From: Endomicrobiia bacterium
Lineage (GTDB): Bacteria; Elusimicrobiota; Endomicrobiia; PHAN01
Assembly (NCBI GenBank): GCA_030018875.1
Contig: JASEHK010000058.1
Span: 1-8,155 of the forward strand
Reading direction: 5' to 3'
Length of the DNA: 8,155 bases
Positions 1-5,106 of the stretch are shown here, piece after piece. Within the stretch, counting starts at the first letter, position 1, and each line of letters begins with the position of its first letter. Made by a program: the position numbers and the translations under genes. The notes beneath the pieces were generated by a model. That model saw only the letters and a list, made by a program, of their open reading frames with translations, searched no databases and was not told where the DNA came from.

Positions 1-10
1 CGATAAATCG

Positions 11-46
11 GGGGTCGCAATGACAAGAGGGTGGGGGCGAGGCGTC
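11..46. repeat. 3' end of an intergenic palindromic repeat (partial copy)
   Basis: This segment matches 211-245 almost base for base, with one indel and one substitution. It contains the core ggggtcgcaatgacaa and the tail ggcgaggcgtc. It is therefore a direct repeat of the right end of the fuller element at 120-245, about 200 bp away. Its left half probably lies upstream of the window. That the flank after 'atgacaa' is also duplicated suggests the repeat unit is longer than the usual hairpin core. Confidence 0.75.
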
Positions 47-47
47 T

Positions 48-73
48 GGATTCCCGCGTTCGCGGGAATGACG
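48..73. repeat. Short palindromic repeat, 'attcccgcg-tt-cgcgggaat' type
   Basis: A perfect 9-bp inverted repeat (50-58 with 61-69) encloses a 2-nt centre and is followed by gacgg. Its core differs from the neighbouring 'gcaatgac' elements, but it ends in the same aatgac. Elements of this appearance (ggattcccgc ... gcgggaatgac) are, from memory, common between genes in many bacterial genomes. Whether it moves as DNA or works as an RNA hairpin cannot be told from one copy. Confidence 0.65.
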
Positions 74-119
74 GAGGGGCGGGGCGACAATGTATGGACA
101 GGTCGCGCCATATCCTGCC

Positions 120-226
120 TTGTCATTGCGAGGAAGGAACCTGAACGAAGTGAAGGGAACTGACGAAGCAATCTCCCGAAAGCAGAGATTGCTTCCCCCG
201 ACGTAACGTCGGGGTCGCAATGACAA
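120..226. repeat. Intergenic palindromic repeat, fullest copy in the window
   Basis: The element has perfect 12-bp terminal inverted repeats, ttgtcattgcga (120-131) and tcgcaatgacaa (215-226). Inside are an 11-bp hairpin (gaagcaatctc 165-175 with gagattgcttc 185-195) and a GC-rich 9-bp palindrome (ccccgacgt 196-204 with acgtcgggg 206-214). The left part holds a near-duplicate (136-150 and 156-168). It encodes no protein. The structure fits a non-autonomous miniature or REP-like element. It lies just past the stop of the minus-strand gene at 261, so its transcript would be strongly structured and might protect or end that message. Confidence 0.8.
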
Positions 227-242
227 GGGGTGGCGGCGAGGC

Positions 243-254
243 GTCGCGCGCGAC
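243..254. repeat. Perfect 12-bp palindrome gtcgcgcgcgac
   Basis: A self-complementary 12-mer sits 6 bp beyond the stop codon of the minus-strand gene, at the right edge of the repeat block. It may be the remains of another repeat end or a short hairpin. In such GC-rich sequence a chance origin is possible. Confidence 0.4.
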
Positions 255-260
255 AAATCC

Positions 261-1877
261 TCATTCTATCCTCACATCGTCTAAGTTTATGTTCCAAGAG
301 GTCTGCGTCTCTTCCTCAAACATCCATCCGATTCTTTTTATTTTGGAGTAATCAGGTTTTACTCCTCCGCTCGGAGGTGTAAAACCCGACGGACAAACAA
401 CCGTGTTCTCCACCCCGCGGCCCGAATGGTTCAGCGGCTGAGAATCGGCCCATGCTCCGGACTCGTCGAAAACTCGGGCGCGAATTTTAAGACCCGTGGC
501 GCCCAGCGCGAATACGGCGGGGCGGGCCGCCAGCCAAAACCTTATGCGCCCGGCCGAGGAAAAATCCTGCGAAGGGTAAAAAACCCTCAAGACCGAAGCC
601 GCCGACTTCTCGTTTTTAGACGGAGCGTACTGCGCCCTCAGAGAAAATCTGCCGTCCTTTTTGAACTGTTCGTCGAGGCCAATGAAGACGTCCGCGTTGC
701 GGAGCGTGTCGCGCGGAGCCAAATAAAACTCGTGCTCTCCCGATTCGAATCCGTCGGACTTCCACATCTCGCCGCGCTCGACGGCTACGCCTTCCATGCG
801 CCGTTGGAAGCCTTCGTCGCGAATGGCGAAGGGATTTGTTTTTTCCGATATGAACGCGAATACGGCCGTGGCGAAATAATCCGGCGACGGCCCCGCCGCG
901 CCTATGGCCGAACCGACGTCGCGCGATCCTATAAATGCGCCGTCGGGTATCTCCGGCGGAAAGCACAAGAACATCGCCGTGGCGGGCTCGGGTGACGGCC
1001 TCGGCGGCAAAGCCTTCGACGGCGCCGCTATGGCGGCCGCCTGCGCCGTAACGGCCAGTTCGGAGAGCGCCATGCGTCCTATGTCGCCCGTTAGGTCCAG
1101 CGAAACGCCCGGGCTCCACGGGCCGTCAAGAAGCGCGCCGAGAATGTCGGCGAGCGAGTCGGGAGCGGCCCCTGACGAGACGAAACTCTTGCGGACATCG
1201 TCGAAAAACAAATCCTTCAGAGCGAATCTCAAACGCTTGGCGGCTTTAAGATATATTTCGTCGCCGGTGGCGGATGCCGCGACGGAAAGGATGTAGTAGG
1301 CGCAAAGATTCTCGACCGCCGAGGGAGCCGACGGCCTCGATGCGACGAATGTCGTCGTTGACGGCGTTCTCGCAAAATCCGTGACCACGCCCCGGGCGTT
1401 TATGCGCGAGACATAAAGTCCGGCTAGCGCGATGATCAGTTTCTCATATCTTTTTCCGCCGACGGAAAGATGATAGTTGTATGCGGCCGCGGCCACTGCC
1501 GCCTGAGTAAAGGGATCTACGCGCTCCGAGACGGGTCGCAGAGCTTCGTCGTACGTTAGGGCAAAACCCTTGAATCCACCGGTCTTCCCGTCGGCGGCGC
1601 GTATTTTATCGAGCATATCAAGCGCCCGACGGGCGCGGTTTATGTGCCCGCGATTAAGAAACGCCGCGGCCACGAGCGCCTGATCGGAAGTTCGCCTGAT
1701 TTGGGCGCCCACGCCGCCATCGGCGCTTTGCGTTTTGGACAAAAAAAAGTATACCCTGTCGAGGGCGGCGCCGGAGGCGCCCAGACCGGCCAAACATGGG
1801 ATTGCGAGCCCCATGGCTACGACCGTCGAGGCCAAGATTGCGCGGACAATCAGGGAACACTTCATTATGGCTGACAT
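261..1877 (-). CDS. Secreted protein: predicted alpha/alpha toroid plus C-terminal beta-sandwich, function unknown
   Basis: This 538-residue protein starts with a signal peptide: basic MKC..VR, hydrophobic residues 8-28, and likely cleavage after CLA at 28-30. There is no lipobox. Residues about 38-345 look like repeated helical hairpins of an (alpha/alpha)6 toroid: FLSKTQSADGG (45-55), TSDQALVAAAFL (63-74), DPFTQAAVAAAAY (121-133), VENLCAYYILSVAASATGD (188-206). This pattern is known from six-hairpin glycosidases and terpenoid-cyclase-type folds. Residues about 375-538 look like an all-beta domain ending IGWMF (516-520) and WNINLDDVRIE (528-538), typical of carbohydrate-binding-like sandwiches. 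I see no family-specific catalytic motif, so an enzymatic or binding role in polysaccharide handling is only an inference. The ATG at 1877 has no Shine-Dalgarno. MKC at residue 5 (ATG at 1865) is an alternative start, and both keep the signal peptide. It is transcribed away from the DUF4912 gene. Confidence 0.8.
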   Translation of the reverse strand: MSAIMKCSLIVRAILASTVVAMGLAIPCLAGLGASGAALDRVYFFLSKTQSADGGVGAQIRRTSDQALVAAAFLNRGHINRARRALDMLDKIRAADGKTGGFKGFALTYDEALRPVSERVDPFTQAAVAAAAYNYHLSVGGKRYEKLIIALAGLYVSRINARGVVTDFARTPSTTTFVASRPSAPSAVENLCAYYILSVAASATGDEIYLKAAKRLRFALKDLFFDDVRKSFVSSGAAPDSLADILGALLDGPWSPGVSLDLTGDIGRMALSELAVTAQAAAIAAPSKALPPRPSPEPATAMFLCFPPEIPDGAFIGSRDVGSAIGAAGPSPDYFATAVFAFISEKTNPFAIRDEGFQRRMEGVAVERGEMWKSDGFESGEHEFYLAPRDTLRNADVFIGLDEQFKKDGRFSLRAQYAPSKNEKSAASVLRVFYPSQDFSSAGRIRFWLAARPAVFALGATGLKIRARVFDESGAWADSQPLNHSGRGVENTVVCPSGFTPPSGGVKPDYSKIKRIGWMFEEETQTSWNINLDDVRIE

Positions 1878-1890
1878 TTATAAGAATGTT

Positions 1891-1919
1891 ATTTTACCTA
1901 ATAAACGCTAAAAAATCAA
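1891..1919 (-). promoter_or_regulatory. Predicted sigma70-type promoter for the minus-strand secreted protein gene
   Basis: On the minus strand, -35 TTGATT (1919-1914) and -10 TAAAAT (1896-1891) are separated by exactly 17 bp. Transcription would begin around 1884, leaving a leader of only a few nucleotides before the ATG at 1877. Together with the missing Shine-Dalgarno this suggests leaderless or near-leaderless translation, or use of the internal ATG at 1865. This is a sequence match only. Confidence 0.5.
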
Positions 1920-1939
1920 ACCTCCGCCGACGGCAAACG

Positions 1940-1980
1940 AGATTCTTCCCCCGACGTAACGTCGGAGTCAGAATGACAAA
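1940..1980. repeat. Partial intergenic repeat between the two divergent promoters
   Basis: The 21 bases at 1945-1965 are identical to 192-212 in the full repeat, including the ccgacgt/acgtcgg hairpin (1951-1957 with 1959-1965). The flanks differ: gattcttc replaces gattgcttc, and tcagaatgacaa replaces tcgcaatgacaa. The changes at both flanks are concerted (gattcttc with agaatgac), which suggests a sister subfamily rather than random decay. The left half is not recognisable. It lies between the -35 boxes of two opposing promoters and could shape divergent transcription. Confidence 0.65.
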
Positions 1981-2032
1981 ACGTATAGTTTTTCAGGAGC
2001 GACTATTCGAAGTGAAAACTCGGTAACTCAAT

Positions 2033-2061
2033 TTGACAAAAAAAACTCAAAAATGTATCAT
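2033..2061 (+). promoter_or_regulatory. Strong predicted sigma70-type promoter for the DUF4912-GH57 unit
   Basis: A perfect -35 TTGACA (2033-2038) and -10 TATCAT (2056-2061, five of six matches to consensus) are separated by 17 bp, with an A-rich spacer. Transcription would start near 2068, giving a leader of about 30 nt before the ATG at 2100. It is the best promoter match seen in the window and probably drives at least the DUF4912 gene and the downstream GH57 gene. I see no operator palindrome or riboswitch in the short leader. Confidence 0.7.
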
Positions 2062-2099
2062 TAAAAGAACTTATTCTCGACGATGCGGGGGAGATATTT

Positions 2100-2720
2100 A
2101 TGGTTAAAAATCCGGGTTCACTGACTTTGACAAAGACGCAGACGGCGCGGACTTCTATCCCGCGGGCCGACAAGGGCGGCCTTCCGGGCGGTTACGGCGA
2201 CACAAAGATAGTCGCTCTACCCAGAGACCCTCTGTGGATTTACGCATACTGGGAAATAAACCCGAAAGATATGTCGGCCACAATGAAAAAACTCCCGCCG
2301 AAATCGAGGGACGGGGCCGCGTGGATACTCAGGGTGCACGACATAACGGGCGTAAAGTTCACCGGCTCGAATTCCGTTACTTCCTTTGATATTTTCGTCG
2401 CTCCCGAATCCGGAAGCTGGCACATAAACTGCGGGCGCGTCAACCGCGTGTGGTGTGTGGACATAGGACTCTCTGGGCCGGACGGCATTTTCGTTCTGGC
2501 GGCCAGATCAAACGCGGTGCCGACGCCCCGTTTCGGGATATCCCCGATAGTTGACGACAAATGGGGCATCGTTGAAAAAGATTTCTATCGCATAATGAAA
2601 CTTTCCGGAGCCGACGATATAGGCGCCGGCTCATTTTCCACGGCGCGCCTGATGCTTGAGCGCTGGAAAGAACTAATGTCCCTGCCGTCGTCGGGCACAA
2701 AGGCGGGAAGTGGGAAGTAG
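2100..2720 (+). CDS. DUF4912 domain protein
   Basis: This 206-residue protein is soluble, with no signal peptide or membrane segment. It matches DUF4912 along most of its length: LPGGYGDTKIVALPRDP (28-44), YAYWEI (48-53), LRVHDITGVKF (77-87), SWHINCG (106-112), VWCVDIGL (117-124), ARSN (135-138) and TPRFGISP (142-149). The family has no established biochemical role as far as I know. Its conserved aromatic and aspartate residues and its frequent position next to GH57 glucan enzymes suggest a part in alpha-glucan metabolism, which is inference. The start is supported by GGGGGAG at 2087-2093, 6 nt before ATG, and by the promoter at 2033-2061. The C-terminus (about 193-206, rich in S, G and K) is probably disordered, and its last codons and TAG stop lie inside a heptad DNA repeat. 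The GH57 gene follows after 117 bp. Confidence 0.9.
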   Translation: MVKNPGSLTLTKTQTARTSIPRADKGGLPGGYGDTKIVALPRDPLWIYAYWEINPKDMSATMKKLPPKSRDGAAWILRVHDITGVKFTGSNSVTSFDIFVAPESGSWHINCGRVNRVWCVDIGLSGPDGIFVLAARSNAVPTPRFGISPIVDDKWGIVEKDFYRIMKLSGADDIGAGSFSTARLMLERWKELMSLPSSGTKAGSGK

Positions 2721-2732
2721 GAAGTGGGCAGT
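2705..2732. repeat. Four-unit heptanucleotide tandem repeat across the DUF4912 stop codon
   Basis: The units are gggaagt (2705-2711), gggaagt (2712-2718), aggaagt (2719-2725) and gggcagt (2726-2732). The first two are identical and the other two differ by one base each. The TAG stop (2718-2720) arises at the junction of units two and three. Unit-number change by slippage would shift the frame and alter the protein's end. Heptanucleotide arrays are known between genes of some bacteria such as cyanobacteria. Nothing shows a function here. Confidence 0.7.
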
Positions 2733-2777
2733 AGAAAATCAAAGACCTCAAAAAAATAATCCTGCCGACGAATTGAA

Positions 2778-2833
2778 TATCCCTCGCCTTTGCGGCGCGG
2801 GATAATTTTTGCCGGCTTCGCCGGTAAAAATTA
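2778..2833 (+). promoter_or_regulatory. Two tandem hairpins directly before the GH57 start codon
   Basis: Hairpin 1 pairs 2778-2788 with 2794-2804: 11 positions with one mismatch and a 5-nt loop. Hairpin 2 pairs 2803-2816 with 2820-2833: 14 positions including one G-U, a 3-nt loop, and a central gccggcttcgccgg. The two overlap by 2 nt, so they may compete or stack. Hairpin 2 ends 4 nt before the ATG at 2838. Between them and the ATG there is no Shine-Dalgarno. The pair could control translation or processing of the DUF4912-GH57 message, or be a repeat that landed in the gap. The T-run precedes rather than follows the GC stem and is itself paired, so this is not a standard terminator on the plus strand. 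Confidence 0.55.
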
Positions 2834-2837
2834 ACTT

Positions 2838-4424
2838 ATGCGTATCCCAAAAGGTTACTGGTGTCCGGTTCTGCACGCGCACCTTCCCTACGTCCGTCAT
2901 CCCGAATACCCCGATTTTCTCGAAGAAGATTGGTTCTACGAGGGACTCACCGAGACTTATCTTCCGCTTCTTGCGATATTCGAAAATCTCGCCGCCGAAG
3001 GCATCCATTTCCGCGTGACAATGACGATAACGCCCACGCTGGCCGGGATGATGTCCGACGAGTTGCTTATGGGCCGCTACCGCGAGCGCCTCGTTAAACT
3101 CTCCGAACTCTCTTTGAAAGAAGTCGAACGCTTAAAAGACGACCATGATTTCCTCCGCACGGCCGAGATGTACAAAAACATTCTCGCCGACTGCCGCCGC
3201 CTCATGGACAAATACCGAGGCAGAATACTCGCGGGATTCAGAAATCTCCAGGATTCGGGCCACATCGAAATAATCACCTGCTGTGCGACGCACGGGTTTC
3301 TCCCGTTGATGACCCACCGCGACGCCATCGCCGCCCAGATAAGAATAGCCAAGCGCGACTACAAGCGCCACTTCGGGCGGGACCCGCGCGGAATATGGCT
3401 GGCCGAATGCGCCTATTCCGGGGGCATAGAAGAGATACTGCGCGACGAGGGAATACGGTTTTTTTTCGTCGAGGCTCACGGAATATTATACGCCGAGCCG
3501 AGGCCGAAATACGGGATATTCGCCCCGCTCTACTGCCCCGGCGGAGTCGCATGTTTCGGACGGGACCAGGAGTCGGCGCATCAGGTTTGGAGCTCCGAAA
3601 TCGGCTACCCCGGCGACCCGTCATACAGAGAGTTCTATCGCGACGTCGGATATGATTTAGATTACGATTATATCAAACCTTACCTCCACGAAGACGGCGT
3701 AAGACGAAACGTGGGCATCAAATATTACCGTGTCACGGGAAAGGTTCCTCTCGACGGTAAGATGCCTTACGATCCCGCTCGCGCGCGCGAGCAAGCCGCC
3801 ACGCACGCCGGCAACTTTCTTTTCAACAGAACCAAGCAGACGGAACATATCTCATCCGTAATTGACCGGCGGCCGATAGTGGTTTCCCCGTTCGACGCGG
3901 AACTCTTCGGTCACTGGTGGTTTGAAGGCCCGATGTTTCTGGATTATCTTTTCAGAAAAATTCATTACGACCAGAACGTAATAAAATGTATAACGCCGAC
4001 GGAGTATCTCGATATATATCCCAAAAACCAAATCGCGCGGCCTGCCGCGTCGTCGTGGGGCGACAAGGGGTACTTCGAGGTCTGGCTCAACGGCTCGAAC
4101 GATTGGATATACCGGCATCTTCACAAGGCCGAAGAGAGAATGACACAGACGGCGCGCTTGAATCGCCAAGCCGCGGGTTTGACGAGACGGAGCATCAATC
4201 AAATGGCCAGGGAGTTGATGCTCGCTCAGTCGAGCGACTGGGCTTTCATAATGACCACGGGCACCATGGTGGAATACGCCATGAAACGCACCGTCGGACA
4301 CATACGCCGCTTCACAAAACTTTACGAACAAGTGCGCGACCGTTCCATTGACGGAGCATACGTCGCGGAACTTGAGCGGAGAGACAACATTTTTCCGGAT
4401 ATAGATTACCGCGCTTATTTGTAA
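2838..4424 (+). CDS. GH57 family 1,4-alpha-glucan branching enzyme (DUF1957 C-terminal domain)
   Basis: The enzyme cuts alpha-1,4-glucan and rejoins the piece by an alpha-1,6 bond, making branches in glycogen-like polymer in the cytoplasm. At 528 residues it has the usual length. GH57 conserved regions are visible: LHAHLPY (12-18), ATHGF (150-154), GIWLAECAY (185-193) with nucleophile Glu190, and SPFDAELFGHWWFEG (350-364) with acid/base Asp353. The helical C-terminal part carries the characteristic WLNGSNDWIYRHLH (416-429) and LAQSSDWAFIMTTGT (462-476). The start is fixed by an in-frame TAA at 2832-2834, with ATG at 2838 the first possible codon. No Shine-Dalgarno precedes it. It follows the DUF4912 gene, a common pairing. 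Other GH57 activities such as 4-alpha-glucanotransferase are less likely, given length and C-terminal motifs. No synthase or pyrophosphorylase gene lies in the window. Confidence 0.93.
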   Translation: MRIPKGYWCPVLHAHLPYVRHPEYPDFLEEDWFYEGLTETYLPLLAIFENLAAEGIHFRVTMTITPTLAGMMSDELLMGRYRERLVKLSELSLKEVERLKDDHDFLRTAEMYKNILADCRRLMDKYRGRILAGFRNLQDSGHIEIITCCATHGFLPLMTHRDAIAAQIRIAKRDYKRHFGRDPRGIWLAECAYSGGIEEILRDEGIRFFFVEAHGILYAEPRPKYGIFAPLYCPGGVACFGRDQESAHQVWSSEIGYPGDPSYREFYRDVGYDLDYDYIKPYLHEDGVRRNVGIKYYRVTGKVPLDGKMPYDPARAREQAATHAGNFLFNRTKQTEHISSVIDRRPIVVSPFDAELFGHWWFEGPMFLDYLFRKIHYDQNVIKCITPTEYLDIYPKNQIARPAASSWGDKGYFEVWLNGSNDWIYRHLHKAEERMTQTARLNRQAAGLTRRSINQMARELMLAQSSDWAFIMTTGTMVEYAMKRTVGHIRRFTKLYEQVRDRSIDGAYVAELERRDNIFPDIDYRAYL

Positions 4425-4446
4425 GCGTGTTCTTGCGAAAGGATTT

Positions 4447-4452
4447 AGGAGG
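4447..4452 (+). promoter_or_regulatory. Perfect Shine-Dalgarno AGGAGG that fixes a TTG start
   Basis: AGGAGG at 4447-4452 is followed by 5 nt (tcgtc) and then TTG at 4458. The next codons, AAA ATA ACG, begin a normal signal-anchor N-terminus. The perfect site and good spacing make TTG the likely true start and may make up for the weak codon. Confidence 0.8.
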
Positions 4453-4457
4453 TCGTC

Positions 4458-5054
4458 TTGAAAATAACGAAACTTCACTTGATACTTTTGATAGTGGCGC
4501 TGGGCGGATTTTTCGCGTGGAAGGAATACGCCCGAGGAGTCGAGATCGCCCGACAGCGCGAAGAACTTGAGCGCGCGCGGCGGGAAGAAAAATCGCGCGA
4601 GGAAATAGAGGCGCGCAAGCGGGAACTTGAGGCGGAAAATCTCGCGAAGAAAGCGACACTATCGAGGGAGGCCATCGCCGTAGCGGGAGAAATCTTGAAA
4701 ATCGCCCGCCGGGAAAATCTTGACGCGGCAAAAGGCCGCGCCACTCTTCGCGCAGCAAAAAAGACCCTCGCCGAAGGAGACCCGCACAAGGCGTGGGAAC
4801 TCGCCCGTCAATCCATCAAAGAACTCAAAGAAACGGCCTTCGGCGACAAAATTTACGCCGTGAAGAGCGGCGATAATCTGTGGGACATCGCCCGTATGAG
4901 ACGGCATTTTTCCGACGGACGCAAGTGGCCGTATATCTATCTCGCCAATAAATCCAAGATAAAAAATCCGCGCGTAATATACCCCAGACAAAGACTCGTC
5001 GTGCCGGTCTCCAATTGGGAGCAGCATATCGAGGCGGCGAAGAAAATCAGATGA
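4458..5054 (+). CDS. Membrane-anchored LysM domain protein with coiled coil
   Basis: This 198-residue protein has three parts. Residues 6-20 form a single hydrophobic segment behind a short basic N-terminus, probably an uncleaved signal anchor. Residues about 24-66 are rich in Glu, Arg and Lys and should form a long coiled coil, followed by helical residues 70-125. Residues 132-184 are a LysM domain: IYAVKSGDNLWDIA (132-145) and NPRVIYPRQRLVVP (170-183), separated by WPYIYLANKSKI. LysM binds N-acetylglucosamine polymers such as peptidoglycan, so the protein probably links inner membrane to cell wall. No peptidase or hydrolase domain is present. The start is TTG, 5 nt after AGGAGG. It begins 33 bp after the GH57 stop, around which a 6-bp hairpin (4412-4417 with 4422-4427) forms. 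It ends 52 bp before pgi. Shared transcription is likely, but a functional tie to sugar metabolism is not evident. Confidence 0.88.
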   Translation: MKITKLHLILLIVALGGFFAWKEYARGVEIARQREELERARREEKSREEIEARKRELEAENLAKKATLSREAIAVAGEILKIARRENLDAAKGRATLRAAKKTLAEGDPHKAWELARQSIKELKETAFGDKIYAVKSGDNLWDIARMRRHFSDGRKWPYIYLANKSKIKNPRVIYPRQRLVVPVSNWEQHIEAAKKIR

Positions 5055-5106
5055 TTATTCGACACTCTTTTGCCTGTCATTTTGGAGAGACCCAGGGAGT
5101 AATTTT

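Noticed and set aside
1..260. CRISPR array
   Set aside because: The repeats are few, unevenly spaced and of different kinds, with hairpins inside them and no regular spacers. No cas gene is present.
1..260. Insertion sequence
   Set aside because: There are inverted ends but no transposase open frame. The element is too short to be autonomous.
426..995. 189-codon plus-strand open frame opposite the secreted protein gene
   Set aside because: It is antisense to a gene with a good signal peptide and coherent domains. Its product is arginine-rich with no recognisable motif, as expected for a shadow frame in GC-rich DNA.
616..1119. 167-codon minus-strand frame within the secreted protein gene
   Set aside because: It overlaps the real gene on the same strand in another frame, has highly basic low-information composition and no start signal.
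1777..1877. Lipoprotein signal for the secreted protein
   Set aside because: The cysteine at residue 28 is preceded by Pro, which does not fit a lipobox, so ordinary signal peptidase cleavage is more likely.
1796..2026. Small plus-strand frame crossing the divergent promoter region
   Set aside because: It runs through the N-terminal codons of the opposite gene, its promoter and the repeat fragment. The product is basic and without motifs.
3852..4478. 208-codon minus-strand frame opposite the GH57 gene
   Set aside because: It is fully antisense to a conserved enzyme, with no ribosome site or domain.
4475..4789. Minus-strand frame rich in Ser and Arg opposite the LysM gene
   Set aside because: Its composition is the mirror of the Glu/Arg-rich coiled coil on the other strand.
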